Positions 54,950 through 64,000 of a stretch of DNA of 64,000 nucleotides are shown here, in pieces. The DNA comes from Streptomyces sp. JHA26. GTDB taxonomy: Bacteria > Actinomycetota > Actinomycetes > Streptomycetales > Streptomycetaceae. The notes below the pieces were generated by a model that saw only the letters and a list, made by a program, of their open reading frames with translations, was not told where the DNA came from and searched no databases. Position 1 is the first letter of the stretch, and the number at the start of each line of letters is the position of its first letter. The position numbers and the translations under genes were made by a program. Where the stretch lies: assembly GCF_002005565.1 (NCBI RefSeq), contig NZ_BDJC01000022.1, positions 41,184 to 105,183 of the forward strand. Direction: 5' to 3'.

Positions 54950-57778
54950 TCAGCGCTCGTAGGGGCTCTTCACCGGGAAGTAGGCCCGCAGGAACGCGTC
55001 GACGATGCGGGCCTGCTCCTGCTCCGGCACCTCCGCGTCACGGGACTCGCCGAGGCAGAACACGTCGTGGCCGCGGATCGCCAGCAGCCGCGTCAGCTCC
55101 GGGTGGCGGCTGTAGCTGCCCACGTCGATGTACGCGCAGCGGATGCTGCTCGGCACCGCGGCTCCGGTGAGGTAGCCGTAGTGGTGGTGCAGCGAGGACA
55201 CCATGGAGATGTCCTGCCAGCCGCGCAGCGGGTTGGCGGCCGTGCGCGCCACGCTCTCGGGGAAGTCCGCCTCGATGCTCTCCAGCACGCTCTTGCGCAG
55301 CGGGTGCGGCGCGTGCACGAAGCTGTTCGCCACCGTCACGCCGAACTTCTCCTCCAGCAGCGCCCGGTTGTTCTTCGCCGCGGCGAAGTAGCCCTCGTCC
55401 TCCTCGGTCGGCTCACCGATCGGCACCGTCGTCGGCGACCAGAAGAACCGGCTCGTCCCGTTCGGCAGGAAGAACCGCTGCGCGCCGATGGGCCGGCCGA
55501 TGAACACGTCGTCGTTCAGGTACAGGAACTGCTCGGACAGGCCCTCGATGTGGTGGAGCTGGCTCTCGATGGCGTGCGAGTTGAACGTGGGCAGGCAGTC
55601 GGCGTCGGAGAAGATCTCCCGGTGCGAGACGACCTGGATGCCCGGGTGCTCGGTGTCGAGCCACTCGGGGGTCTGGTCGTCGGTGACGAGGTAGACCTTG
55701 CGCACCCAGGGAGCGAACATCGCGAGCGAGCGCAGGGAGTAGCGCAGCTCGTCGCGGTTGCGGAACCGGGCGGCCTCGTCGCCGGACGCCTCCGGCGCCA
55801 GCCCGAGCCCGGCGCGCCGCTTGGCCCGGCGCTCCTGCCAGCGGGGGTCGGAGTCGTCGACCCAGGTGTAGACGGCGTCCACGGGGAAGGTGATGTCGCT
55901 GACCAGCTTCTTGGTCAGCGGCTCGAGCGTGGGGTACTCGCGGTCCCGGACGCGTATCCGGGCGTCGGCGGACAGCGACGGCAGCTTGGGGCCGACGGCG
56001 CTCGGCCTGAGCGGCGCGACGAACTGGCCGTCCCCGCCCTCCTCTTCCGGCACCCGGCGCCAGAACTCGATGTCACAGCCGTACGCGGGACCGAAGCGCA
56101 GGGTGCGGCTGGAGCTCACCACCGGACGGAACACCCGCAGGCCCGCCACCTCGCCCGCCGCTTCGAGCCGCTCGGCGAGCAGCACGCCCGGGGCGTGCGT
56201 CCGGGGCTTGAGGAGCTCCGCGTAGACCGCCTTGCCCTCGTAGTGGTCGGCGAGCGCCTTGCGGACCCGCGCCTGGTCCGCCGCGTCGACGGCCAGCCGC
56301 TGCCGGGGGTTGTCCTCGCGGTCGCGCAGCAGCACGTACGGGATGCCGTGCGCCTCGAGCGCGGCGACGACGGTCTCGAAGTTCCGCTGGACGATCTCCG
56401 AGCCCTGCAGGTCGTCACGGACCTCGGACAGCCGGCCGGCGGCCCGGACCAGGGAGCGGTCGGACGCGCCGATGACCACTTCCCGGGCGCGCTGGTCGCC
56501 CGAGGAGGGGGCCGTGCGGTCCGCGGCGACGGCGGCGTGGAAACGGCCCGCCCCGCCGTGGGCCACCCGGTAGGCGATGCGGTCGGCACGCTCGGCCATC
56601 CGCCGCGGGTCGTCCCGCCGGGAGACCAGCTCGGTGAACAGCTCCTCCCACTCCTTGACGATCGCCTCGGCGGCGAACCGCGCCGACCCCTCGTAGGCCT
56701 TCTCGCCGAAGGAGCGCAGCAGTTCCTCGTCGCCCATGAGGCGCGAGATCGCCTCGGCCAGGGAGTCGATGTCGTTGGGCGGCACGAGCAGCCCGTCCAC
56801 GCCGTGGCGGATGATCTCCGCGGGGCCGGTGACGATGTCGTACGCCACCGCCGGGACACCGGCCGCGAACGCCTCCAGCAGCACCAGCGGGAAGGCCTCG
56901 CCGTCCTGCGACGGGAGGATGGTCAGGCTGGCCCTGGCCCACTCCTCGGTCATGTGCTGGCTCGGGCCGAGCAGCTCCACGGAGTCGTGCAGGCCCAGGC
57001 CCTGGATGAGGTTGCGCAGGCGGGACATCTGCGGGCCGTCGCCGAAGATGCGCAGCCGCCACCCGGGGTGGTCGGGCAGTGCCTTGGCGAACGCCTGGAT
57101 GGCGTGGTCGACCTGCTTGTCGGGCACGAGCCGGCGCGGCATCACGATCGTCTTGCCGGTCAGGCTGGAACGCGGACGGAAGCCCTCGGGGATCGCGTTC
57201 GGGATGGCCGCGAGGCGCGGGGCGGCCTTGCCGAGGGACTCCTCCATCCACTGCTTGGTCCGCTCGGTGAGCACGACGACCGCGTCGATGGCGGGGGCCC
57301 GCAGCAGCAGCGGTTCGCCCGTGCCGCCACGCAGCTGCGACGGCCGGTGCTCCTGCTGGATGGTGATCACCCGGGAGGGCACCAGGTCGGCGGCGGCCGA
57401 CATCAGCGCGGGCGAGGTGGTGATGAGCACGTCGGTGTCGAGGGTGCGCAGCGCGCGCTGCATCTCGGCGTCGGAGAGCGCGTCGAAGGTCGCCTCCCAC
57501 ACCGGGCTGATCAGCTCGCTCGGCAGTCCGGCGAGGTGCCGGCAGTCCTCGGCGGTGAGGCTGCTCTCGCGCACCGGACGTTCGGTCTTGCCGGTGCGGT
57601 CCACCAGGTAACGCACCGGCACCCGCTCGTCGACGGTGAAGAACGGCTCGGCCCGCGTCTTGAAGACGCTCAGCACCTCGACGTCGTGCCGGGGAGCCAG
57701 ATGGGTCGCCTGGGTGTAGACGGCCTGCTCCGTGCCGCCCATCTCGTCACCCCAGGTGAGGAGAAAGGTGATCTTCAT
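54950..57778 (-). CDS. GT4 glycosyltransferase fused to a Stealth phosphotransferase
   Basis: A 942-aa fusion. Residues 1 to about 380 are a GT-B family 4 glycosyltransferase: MKITFLLTWGDEMGGTEQAV, RLVPDKQVDHAIQAFA, IFGDGPQMSRLRNLI and EAFPLVLLEAFAAGVPAVA (the E-x7-E site). Residues about 600-942 are Stealth regions: CR1 VDAVYTWVDDSDPRW, CR2 [18 protein letters not shown] with VTDDQTPEWL, CR3 [16 protein letters not shown] with FLYLNDDVFIG, and CR4 with C-terminal YFPVKSPYER. Stealth enzymes transfer hexose-1-phosphate and make phosphodiester-linked glycans. ATG 57778 lies 6 bp after the upstream gene. Confidence 0.9.
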   Translation of the reverse strand: MKITFLLTWGDEMGGTEQAVYTQATHLAPRHDVEVLSVFKTRAEPFFTVDERVPVRYLVDRTGKTERPVRESSLTAEDCRHLAGLPSELISPVWEATFDALSDAEMQRALRTLDTDVLITTSPALMSAAADLVPSRVITIQQEHRPSQLRGGTGEPLLLRAPAIDAVVVLTERTKQWMEESLGKAAPRLAAIPNAIPEGFRPRSSLTGKTIVMPRRLVPDKQVDHAIQAFAKALPDHPGWRLRIFGDGPQMSRLRNLIQGLGLHDSVELLGPSQHMTEEWARASLTILPSQDGEAFPLVLLEAFAAGVPAVAYDIVTGPAEIIRHGVDGLLVPPNDIDSLAEAISRLMGDEELLRSFGEKAYEGSARFAAEAIVKEWEELFTELVSRRDDPRRMAERADRIAYRVAHGGAGRFHAAVAADRTAPSSGDQRAREVVIGASDRSLVRAAGRLSEVRDDLQGSEIVQRNFETVVAALEAHGIPYVLLRDREDNPRQRLAVDAADQARVRKALADHYEGKAVYAELLKPRTHAPGVLLAERLEAAGEVAGLRVFRPVVSSSRTLRFGPAYGCDIEFWRRVPEEEGGDGQFVAPLRPSAVGPKLPSLSADARIRVRDREYPTLEPLTKKLVSDITFPVDAVYTWVDDSDPRWQERRAKRRAGLGLAPEASGDEAARFRNRDELRYSLRSLAMFAPWVRKVYLVTDDQTPEWLDTEHPGIQVVSHREIFSDADCLPTFNSHAIESQLHHIEGLSEQFLYLNDDVFIGRPIGAQRFFLPNGTSRFFWSPTTVPIGEPTEEDEGYFAAAKNNRALLEEKFGVTVANSFVHAPHPLRKSVLESIEADFPESVARTAANPLRGWQDISMVSSLHHHYGYLTGAAVPSSIRCAYIDVGSYSRHPELTRLLAIRGHDVFCLGESRDAEVPEQEQARIVDAFLRAYFPVKSPYER

Positions 57779-57784
57779 CTGTTA

Positions 57785-58774
57785 TCAACTTCCAGAAGGG
57801 ATAAGCGCAGCACGGAACGCCAGGCTGCCGATGGGCGTGTAGTAGGGGTTGATCCGCAGGGCCGTGCCGTCGTCCGAGGTCAGCAGCCGGTGCGGCATCC
57901 GGAAGACGTCTCCGGGGCTGCGCACGTCGGTCCGCCGCCGGGACAGCTTCAGCGACCTGCCGCGCGGCCGCCGCAGGCGCACGTCCCAGATCTGCTCCTT
58001 GGTGCTCAGCGTGCCGAAGTCGGCGATCTGCACCCGGCAGGTGAAGGCGTCGCCCTCCCACACGGCCGGCAGGGTCCGGCTGACCTTGCCGTTCCTGCGG
58101 ATCAGCTCCAGGTCTCCGTTGCACGCCTCCGCCGGCGCGTTGACGAGCCGGCCGCGCAACGTGATCTCCGACCAGCCGATGTGGACGGACACGACCTCGG
58201 CGTCGGCACCGTCCCTCCCCAGGGAGACGTACGCACGGCCGGTGCTCGACGCGATGATGCGGCAGTAGGTGCCGTCGTCCCGCAGGGACTCGGGGAGCGT
58301 GGGACCGTCGGACATCATCTTCGGGGCCGCGGCCAGCGCGTAACGGCTCTCCCCGCCCCGGACGTCGGTGAAGACCACGGACATCCGCCACTGACCGGCC
58401 TCCAGCAGGTACCTGCGGATCCCTCCGGGCATCAGCGGGCCGGTGGAGCTGTCACCCTCCAGCAGGTCGACGACGGTGGTGCCCTGTGCCTCGACACGCC
58501 CGTCGCTGCGCTGCGCCAGGGTCAGCGGGACGACGACCGGGGAGGAGCCCTGGCCCAGGACCAGCGACGCGGACGCGGCGGTGACGTCGTCGGGCACGGC
58601 GACACAGATGTTGAGTGTTCTGCCGTCCAGGACGGACAGGTGCTCCGCGGTGACGCGCGGCCAGTCGTCGGGACTCGGCGGGACGAGGACCAGGCTGTCC
58701 AGTCGCGACCGCGCCGAACGCACCACGGCGTAGCCCTTGCGCATGACCTGGTGGGGTGTGGGGAGTTGTCTCAT
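57785..58774 (-). CDS. Uncharacterised protein between two Stealth genes
   Basis: A 329-aa soluble protein without a signal peptide or membrane segment. It appears beta-rich, with repeated strand motifs ([59 protein letters not shown]) and a basic patch ([15 protein letters not shown]). It resembles the immunoglobulin-like accessory domains found after wall-polymer glycosyltransferases, by general pattern only. ATG 58774 overlaps the upstream Stealth stop (ATGA), and the gene ends 6 bp before the GT4-Stealth start, so it is firmly part of that operon. Confidence 0.7.
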   Translation of the reverse strand: MRQLPTPHQVMRKGYAVVRSARSRLDSLVLVPPSPDDWPRVTAEHLSVLDGRTLNICVAVPDDVTAASASLVLGQGSSPVVVPLTLAQRSDGRVEAQGTTVVDLLEGDSSTGPLMPGGIRRYLLEAGQWRMSVVFTDVRGGESRYALAAAPKMMSDGPTLPESLRDDGTYCRIIASSTGRAYVSLGRDGADAEVVSVHIGWSEITLRGRLVNAPAEACNGDLELIRRNGKVSRTLPAVWEGDAFTCRVQIADFGTLSTKEQIWDVRLRRPRGRSLKLSRRRTDVRSPGDVFRMPHRLLTSDDGTALRINPYYTPIGSLAFRAALIPSGS

Positions 58775-60570
58775 CGGTTGTCTGCACCGCGCTCGTAGGG
58801 GCTCGGAAAGGGAAAGTACTCGTCCAGGAAGCGGGTCATCACGGTCTGCTGCTGGGCGAGTTCGGCCGCCGTGGACGTCGTGTCGTTCAAACAGAACACA
58901 TGGGCCTCGCGCTCGGCGAGCAGCCTGCCGAGCACCCGCTCCGCGCCCGGCCTGCCGACGTCGAGGTAGCGGTAGACCAGCCCCTCGCCGGGGAAGGAAC
59001 GGCCGGTGTGGAACGCGTAGTAGTGGTGCAGTGACGAGGTGACCGAGATGTCGCCGACGCTGCGGAAACGGCTCGCCGCGGTACGCCGGTGCTCGTCGGC
59101 GAACTCGGTCTCGATCGCCTCCAGCACACTGCGGTGCAGGGCGTGCGGCACGTGCTTCATCTTCCGGAAGATGGTGCCGCCGAAACGCTCGGCGATCAGC
59201 CGGCGGTTGTTCTTCCCGGCGGCCGCGACCGGCGGGTCGTCGTCGCTCGGGTCGCCGAACGGGATGAGCGCGGGCGAGAGGTAGAACTGGCCGAGGCCGT
59301 TGGGGAGGAAGAACTGCTGCGGCAGCACCTCCCGGCCGAGCATCACGTCGTCGTTGAAGTACAGGAAGTGCTCGGAGAGGCCGTCGATGTGGTGCAGCTG
59401 GCTCTCGATCGCGTGCGAGTTGAACGTCGGCAGGGACGCGGGGTTGCTGAATATCTCCTTGTGGCTGACGACCTTCAGCCGCGGGTGGTCCGTGTTCAGC
59501 CACTCGGGGGTCTGGTCGGCGGTCACCAGGTAGATGTTGCGGACCCACGGCGCGTACAGGTTCAGGGAGCGCAGGGAGTAGCGCAGTTCGTCCCTGCTCA
59601 GGTACCGCGCCGCGTTGGCCGCTTCCTCGTGGTACGGCCGGTCGGAGAACTCCGCCCGGGAACGCACCCACTCGGGGTCGGAGCCGTCGACCCAGGTGTA
59701 TACCACGTCGATCGGGAAGGTACGGCGCTCGACCCTCCCGGCGGCGAAGGCGGGGCGGGTCCGCACGCGCACCGGGCCGGCGCCGTCACCGGTGCCGTCC
59801 TGGGCGTCCGGGTCCCCGGCGCCCTCCGACGCGGGCAACGGGGCCAGGTCGGTGAAGAGGGACTCGTCCGCCTCCGTCGGTTCCTCGTCGACCGGGACGG
59901 CCTCGGCGACCGGATTGCGCCGGGGGGAGAGCAGCTCGGCGCCCTCCTGCTTCCAGAACTCCACGTCGCAGCCGTACCGCAGGCCGAACACCAGACGGCC
60001 CGTCTCGTCGGTGCGGTACCAGGTGCAGCGGATGACCGCGGAGCCGGACACCCGCTTCCACGGACCGGCCCCGTAGGCGGGCAGGGCGGCCTCGTCGAGG
60101 GGCTCACCCTTGCGTATGGGCACCACGTACCCGGGTCTGGCCCGGCACGCCTGGCGCAGTGCGCCGATCACGCGCTCCCGGTCCTCCTCGCGGACCGCCA
60201 CCGCCGCGGAGGTGTCCGAGCCGGAGTACACGCAGAAGTAGTCGATGCCGGCGTCCCGCAGCGCCGCGGTCACGTCGTCGAGGTTGGCGCGCCGCGCCTC
60301 CAGCGGGGTGACCCCCGGCACCACGTGGGCGATGCGCGGGGACCTGCCCACGCTGACGACCCGCCGGTCGTGGCGGGCCAGCAGCTCCCGGTGGCTGCGG
60401 GCGACCCGCGCCCGCTTGATCTGGGCCCGCGCCGCCGCGGCGGCGGCGATGCCTTCCTTGACCTGCTGCCGGAAGCCGCTGTCCACGTGCTCGGCGATCA
60501 CTCGTCGCGCACCCACCGGCACTACACGACGGTAGACACCGACCAACCGGGGTGCTTCAGGATTTCGCAC
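58771..60570 (-). CDS. Stealth-family sugar-phosphate transferase
   Basis: A 599-aa protein with all Stealth regions: CR1 [15 protein letters not shown] (about 288), CR2 [18 protein letters not shown] with [12 protein letters not shown]3 [16 protein letters not shown] with [11 protein letters not shown], and CR4 with [10 protein letters not shown] at the end. The N-terminal 280 residues lack the GT4 domain of its paralogue but keep the shared YGCDVEFW segment. GTG 60570 has GGAG about 9 nt upstream. It is the first gene of a three-gene operon with the 329-aa gene and the GT4-Stealth fusion. It probably forms phosphodiester bonds in a surface glycan; sugars unknown. Confidence 0.9.
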   Translation of the reverse strand: MRNPEAPRLVGVYRRVVPVGARRVIAEHVDSGFRQQVKEGIAAAAAARAQIKRARVARSHRELLARHDRRVVSVGRSPRIAHVVPGVTPLEARRANLDDVTAALRDAGIDYFCVYSGSDTSAAVAVREEDRERVIGALRQACRARPGYVVPIRKGEPLDEAALPAYGAGPWKRVSGSAVIRCTWYRTDETGRLVFGLRYGCDVEFWKQEGAELLSPRRNPVAEAVPVDEEPTEADESLFTDLAPLPASEGAGDPDAQDGTGDGAGPVRVRTRPAFAAGRVERRTFPIDVVYTWVDGSDPEWVRSRAEFSDRPYHEEAANAARYLSRDELRYSLRSLNLYAPWVRNIYLVTADQTPEWLNTDHPRLKVVSHKEIFSNPASLPTFNSHAIESQLHHIDGLSEHFLYFNDDVMLGREVLPQQFFLPNGLGQFYLSPALIPFGDPSDDDPPVAAAGKNNRRLIAERFGGTIFRKMKHVPHALHRSVLEAIETEFADEHRRTAASRFRSVGDISVTSSLHHYYAFHTGRSFPGEGLVYRYLDVGRPGAERVLGRLLAEREAHVFCLNDTTSTAAELAQQQTVMTRFLDEYFPFPSPYERGADNR

Positions 60571-60785
60571 TGCGGGAGCTCCTCCGACGGGAACGGCCTC
60601 GAGGACGGCACGCTCCGCTTGATGACGACTCGGGCGGAATACAGACAGGGCAAGTATGCAATGCGTTCACCTGGCATCCGCCTTCGCGCTCCACCCTAGC
60701 AACCGTCAAACCTGTGATATAGGAGACAGATACCCAGAGTGTCGGCGCCGCCACCGTCAGGGACCGCGGCCTGTGCCGCGTCGGC
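60571..60785 (-). promoter_or_regulatory. Promoter region of the Stealth operon
   Basis: A 215-bp gap with no gene. On the minus strand TGCTAGGGT (about 60701-60693) is an extended -10 candidate about 125 bp before the GTG. A clear -35 is not seen. The 60709-60735 part is the most AT-rich in the area. Confidence 0.35.
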
Positions 60786-62222
60786 TCAGAACGGCTCGAA
60801 ACCGTTGAACTCCTGCTCCGCCTCGTCCCGTTCGGCGTCCCGGTCCCGGCGTCGCTGGGCGGCGGGGCGCGGTGCCTCGAAGCGGTGGTCCTCGCCGCGG
60901 CGGCCGAGCATCTCGGCACCGGCCGTCACCGACGGCTCCCAGTCGAAGACGACCGCGTTGTCCTCGGGGCCGATGGCCACGCCGTCGCCGCCGCGGGCGC
61001 CGGCCTTCAGCAGCTGCTCCTCGACGCCGAGGCGGTTGAGGCGGTCGGCGAGGTAGCCGACGGCCTCGTCGTTGTTGAAGTCGGTCTGGCGCACCCAGCG
61101 TTCGGGCTTCTCGCCGCGCACGCGGAACAGGCCGTCCTCCTCGCGGGTGACGGTGAAGCCCGCGTCGTCCACGGCCTTGGGCCGGATGACGATCCGCGTG
61201 GCCTCCTCCTTCGGCCGGGCGGCCCGCGCCTTCGCCACCAGCTCGGCCAGCGCGAAGGACAGCTCCTTCAGTCCGATGTGGGCCACGGCCGACACCTCGA
61301 AGACCCGGTAGCCGCGCGCCTCCAGGTCCGGGCGCACCATCTCGGCGAGGTCCTTGCCGTCGGGCACGTCGATCTTGTTGAGGACGACGATCCGGGGCCG
61401 GTTGTCCAGGCCGCCGTACTCGCGCAGCTCGGCCTCGATGACGTCCAGGTCGGAGAGCGGGTCGCGGTCGGACTCCAGCGTCGCCGTGTCCAGGACGTGC
61501 ACCAGCACGCTGCACCGCTCCACGTGCCGCAGGAACTCCAGGCCGAGGCCCTTGCCCTGGCTGGCACCGGGGATGAGGCCGGGGACGTCCGCGATGGTGT
61601 AGACGGTCGAACCGGCCGTCACCACACCGAGGTTCGGCACGAGCGTCGTGAAGGGGTAGTCCGCGATCTTCGGCTTCGCCGCGCTCAGCACGGAGATCAG
61701 CGAGGACTTGCCGGCGCTCGGGTAGCCGACCAGCGCCACGTCGGCGACGGTCTTCAGCTCCAGGTGGATGTCCCGGAGGTCACCGGGCTCGCCGAGCAGC
61801 GCGAAGCCGGGGGCCTTGCGGCGCGCGGACGCGAGGGCCGCGTTGCCGAGGCCGCCCCGGCCGCCCTGCGCGGCGACGTAGGACGTGCCGTGGCCGACCA
61901 GGTCGGCGAGGACGTTGCCCGCCTTGTCGAGGACCACGGTGCCGTCGGGCACGGGCAGGATCAGGTCCTGGCCGTCCTTGCCGGAGCGGTTGCCGCCCTC
62001 GCCGGGCTTGCCGTTGGTGGCCTTGCGGTGCGGGGAGTGGTGGTAGTCGAGGAGCGTGGTCACCGACTGGTCGACGGTGAGGATCACGTCGCCGCCACGG
62101 CCGCCGTTGCCGCCGTCCGGGCCGCCGAGCGGCTTGAACTTCTCACGGTGGACGGAGGCACAGCCGTGGCCTCCGTTACCCGCGGCGACATGCAGCTCGA
62201 CGCGGTCCACGAAGGTGGTCAT
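60786..62222 (-). CDS. obgE: GTPase Obg
   Basis: A 478-aa ribosome-associated GTPase. The N-terminal Obg domain (about 1-158) is glycine-rich ([29 protein letters not shown]). The G domain has [20 protein letters not shown] (G1), [16 protein letters not shown] (G3), NKIDVPD (G4) and SAVAHIG (G5). A C-terminal OCT domain and a Glu/Arg-rich tail follow. Obg acts in 50S assembly and, in Streptomyces, in the onset of aerial growth. It lies downstream of rpmA with a hairpin between. Confidence 0.96.
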   Translation of the reverse strand: MTTFVDRVELHVAAGNGGHGCASVHREKFKPLGGPDGGNGGRGGDVILTVDQSVTTLLDYHHSPHRKATNGKPGEGGNRSGKDGQDLILPVPDGTVVLDKAGNVLADLVGHGTSYVAAQGGRGGLGNAALASARRKAPGFALLGEPGDLRDIHLELKTVADVALVGYPSAGKSSLISVLSAAKPKIADYPFTTLVPNLGVVTAGSTVYTIADVPGLIPGASQGKGLGLEFLRHVERCSVLVHVLDTATLESDRDPLSDLDVIEAELREYGGLDNRPRIVVLNKIDVPDGKDLAEMVRPDLEARGYRVFEVSAVAHIGLKELSFALAELVAKARAARPKEEATRIVIRPKAVDDAGFTVTREEDGLFRVRGEKPERWVRQTDFNNDEAVGYLADRLNRLGVEEQLLKAGARGGDGVAIGPEDNAVVFDWEPSVTAGAEMLGRRGEDHRFEAPRPAAQRRRDRDAERDEAEQEFNGFEPF

Positions 62223-62271
62223 GGGATGTGCCTCCAGTTACTACGGGGTTGTCTCTTGGGTAACACGCGAA

Positions 62272-62310
62272 AGGCGGACCCGCTTCCCGTCCGGGAAGTG
62301 AGGTCCGCCT
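62272..62310 (-). terminator. Hairpin between rpmA and obgE
   Basis: AGGCGGACC (62272-62280) pairs with GGTCCGCCT (62302-62310), enclosing a smaller CTTCCC/GGGAAG stem. On the minus strand TTTCGCG follows. It lies 16 bp after the rpmA stop and about 50 bp before obgE, so it may reduce read-through from the ribosomal genes into obgE. Confidence 0.65.
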
Positions 62311-62325
62311 CGCGAAAGATTCCGA

Positions 62326-62580
62326 TCAGGCGACCGGAACGATGTTCACGACCTTGCGGCCACGGTGGGTGCCGAACTGCACCGCACCGGCCTGCAGCGC
62401 GAACAGCGTGTCGTCGCCGCCACGGCCGACGCCCGCACCCGGGTGGAAGTGGGTGCCGCGCTGGCGGACCAGGATCTCGCCCGCGCTGACGGCCTGACCA
62501 CCGAAGCGCTTCACGCCGAGGCGCTGAGCGTTGGAGTCACGACCGTTACGGGTGGACGATGCGCCCTTCTTGTGTGCCAT
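62326..62580 (-). CDS. rpmA: 50S ribosomal protein L27
   Basis: An 84-aa L27. [27 protein letters not shown] is the conserved N-terminus reaching the peptidyl-transferase centre, and [20 protein letters not shown] follows. No Firmicute-type cleaved N-terminal extension is present. It begins 14 bp after rplU on the same strand. Confidence 0.98.
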   Translation of the reverse strand: MAHKKGASSTRNGRDSNAQRLGVKRFGGQAVSAGEILVRQRGTHFHPGAGVGRGGDDTLFALQAGAVQFGTHRGRKVVNIVPVA

Positions 62581-62594
62581 CTCTCCTCAGTCCC

Positions 62595-62915
62595 TTACTT
62601 CGCAGCCGCGGGGATCTCAGTGACCTTGATCGCCGTGTACTGCTGGCGGTGGCCCTGACGACGGCGGTAGCCGGTCTTGTTCTTGTAGCGCAGAATGTCG
62701 ATCTTCTGGCCCTTGTGGTGGTCCACGACCTCGGCCTGGACCTTGATGCCGGCCAGCACCCACGGGTCGCTGGTCACAGCGTCGCCGTCGACCACGAGCA
62801 GGGTCGAGAGCTCGACCGTGTCGCCGACCTTGGCGGTGGAAATCTTGTCAACCTCAACGATGTCGCCGACAGCAACCTTGTGCTGGCGACCACCGCTGCG
62901 CACGATGGCGTACAC
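62595..62915 (-). CDS. rplU: 50S ribosomal protein L21
   Basis: A 106-aa L21 beginning [23 protein letters not shown] after a GTG, and ending [23 protein letters not shown]. It binds 23S rRNA in the large subunit. Longer in-frame starts upstream do not resemble L21. It is the first gene of rplU-rpmA(-obgE), downstream of the RNase E/G gene. Confidence 0.98.
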   Translation of the reverse strand: MYAIVRSGGRQHKVAVGDIVEVDKISTAKVGDTVELSTLLVVDGDAVTSDPWVLAGIKVQAEVVDHHKGQKIDILRYKNKTGYRRRQGHRQQYTAIKVTEIPAAAK

Positions 62916-63119
62916 GCGGATCTCACTCTCTACGCTCGGGAACGGCACCCCCGCAGTCCAGCCGCCCGGCAGCACGCCGGATGCGGCCTCTCCCGGTCGC
63001 GGCCGGTGACGGCCCCACCCGGAAGGAAGAGGTTTACGGGGATGTGACGCGTCAGTCGACACGCCGACGGTCAAGATTACGGTCCCCCGCGACAGGGGTC
63101 AAACCGGGCCCCGGGGACA

Positions 63120-63157
63120 GGCGTGTGGCCCCGCCCGAGCGGGCGGGGCCACACGCC
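63120..63157 (-). terminator. Terminator downstream of RNase E/G
   Basis: GGCGTGTGGCCCCGCCC (63120-63136) pairs perfectly with 63141-63157 over a 4-base loop, 18 bp past the RNase E/G stop. No U-run follows. It separates that gene from rplU. Confidence 0.8.
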
Positions 63158-63174
63158 GTGCGACAGGGATCTGG

Positions 63175-64000
63175 TCAGCCCTCGTCGGTGGCGGCCGAGA
63201 CCGAGGACGGCGCCTGCTGCTCGGCCGCCGCGGTCTTCTTCGACGCCGTCTTCTTGGCCGTGGCCTTCTTGGCGGTCGTCGTCTTCGTCGCCGCCTTCTT
63301 GGCCGTGGCCTTCTTCGCGGTCGTCGTCTTCTTGGCCGCGGTCTTCTTGGTGGCGGCCTTCTTCGCCGTCGCCTTCTTGGCCGTCTTGCGGGCCGCCGCC
63401 TTCTTGGCCGGGGCGGCCTCGTCACCGGACGCGTCCGAGGCCGGGGCCCCGTCCGCCTCGGGCGCCGTCGCCGTCGCGGTCGCTTCCGCCTCCGCCGAGG
63501 CCGACGGGACGACCACGACGGCCGCCTCCTCGGGCGCGGTGGAGGTGGTGGGCTTGCGCACGGCCCGACGGCGCGGACGGGCCGGGGCGGCGCTCTCGGC
63601 GGGCGCCGCGGCCTCCGGGGCCTCCTCGGCCGCCGGTGCCTCGGCCTCCGCCGGTGCCGGCTGCGCCGGTTCGGCCTGCGCGGTCTCGGGGACCGTCAGC
63701 ACGGCCGCCTCGGCACCCGCGGGGGAACCGGCCGGTGCGGACACCTTCCGGGTGGCCCGACGACGCGTACGGCCCTTGGGCGCGGCCTCCTCCACGGCCG
63801 GGGCCGGGGTCTCGGCCGCCGGGGCCTCGACGGCCGGGGCCGGGGCGCCGGACACCGCGTCCTCGGCGGCCGCGGGCTCGGCCAGCACCTCGGCGGCCGG
63901 CTGCCGCACGACCGGACGCTCGGCCTCTTCCGCGGCCGTGACGTCCTGCGCGGTCGGCACCTCGGCCGGGGCCGGGGCCCCGCCGCGCGCGGCCTCGTCC
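63175..64000 (-). CDS. rne: Rne/Rng-family ribonuclease, C-terminal tail only
   Basis: The last 275 codons of a gene that continues beyond the window; the frame is open to position 64000. The segment is low complexity: an Ala/Glu/Pro-rich stretch, basic clusters ([22 protein letters not shown]), then a Lys/Ala/Thr repeat ([12 protein letters not shown]) of histone H1-like character. No catalytic part is visible. The identification rests on position upstream of rplU-rpmA-obgE, where Streptomyces carry their RNase E/G, and on that enzyme's disordered Pro/Ala and basic tails. Such tails bind RNA and degradosome partners. Confidence 0.7.
   Translation of the reverse strand, partial: DEAARGGAPAPAEVPTAQDVTAAEEAERPVVRQPAAEVLAEPAAAEDAVSGAPAPAVEAPAAETPAPAVEEAAPKGRTRRRATRKVSAPAGSPAGAEAAVLTVPETAQAEPAQPAPAEAEAPAAEEAPEAAAPAESAAPARPRRRAVRKPTTSTAPEEAAVVVVPSASAEAEATATATAPEADGAPASDASGDEAAPAKKAAARKTAKKATAKKAATKKTAAKKTTTAKKATAKKAATKTTTAKKATAKKTASKKTAAAEQQAPSSVSAATDEG

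Noticed and set aside
55067..58798. A 1243-codon plus-strand frame opposite the Stealth operon
   Set aside because: Composition-driven shadow; the minus strand has Stealth and GT4 signatures in the matching codons.

Overview
The window is Streptomyces chromosome. It is very GC-rich, with strong third-position GC, many GTG starts, SD-poor or leaderless starts preceded by TAnnnT -10 boxes, and long GC hairpin terminators. The gene order hrcA-dnaJ, lepA, rpsT, holA, comEC/comEA, leuS, nadD, proA, proB, obgE-rpmA-rplU, RNase E/G matches the conserved core of Streptomyces chromosomes. I see no insertion sequence, prophage, CRISPR array or biosynthetic gene cluster. The species cannot be told from the sequence.

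Layout. 1-3.4 kb: sugar-acid catabolism, with a glucarate dehydratase cut by the window edge, a divergent IclR regulator and an MFS transporter behind a Crp-like box. 3.4-9.7 kb: adenosine deaminase, RNase Z, HIT protein, tricorn-type protease and a lipoprotein. 9.8-16 kb: RsmE, nitronate monooxygenase, the CIRCE-controlled hrcA-dnaJ pair, an MBL hydrolase, a DUF3097 protein and an AT-richer Uma2-type gene. 16.7-24.2 kb: hemW, a SpoIIE phosphatase with its own anti-sigma-type kinase domain, an acyl-CoA ligase and lepA. 24.4-31.5 kb: rpsT, an NTF2-like protein, holA, comEC-comEA and DegV. 31.6-38.8 kb: leuS with a leucine leader-peptide attenuator, and a divergent two-gene electron-transfer operon (membrane cytochrome b-like protein plus a NuoF/ferredoxin fusion). 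38.8-39.7 kb: two identical tRNA-Ala(GGC) genes flanking a pair of zinc-ribbon microproteins.

39.8-50.4 kb runs from a phosphatase through rsfS, an LCP ligase (positional counterpart of S. coelicolor PdtA), nadD, two 53-54 aa membrane microproteins, an M48 protease, two related membrane proteins, proA and proB. 50.7-60.6 kb lies between proB and obgE and carries cell-surface polymer genes: a GT2/CDP-glycerol-type polymerase, a secreted FG-GAP protein, a GT4-Stealth fusion, an unassigned protein and a second Stealth protein. With the LCP ligase they form a plausible pathway for a phosphodiester-linked wall glycopolymer; S. coelicolor PdtA (SCO2578) attaches polydiglycosylphosphate to the spore envelope. 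60.8-64 kb holds obgE, rpmA, rplU and the C-terminal tail of an RNase E/G.

Most notable: the leuS attenuator; one ACTCGCGAGT palindrome shared by the acyl-CoA ligase and electron-transfer promoters; the uncharacterised cytochrome/NuoF-ferredoxin operon; and the wall-polymer region.
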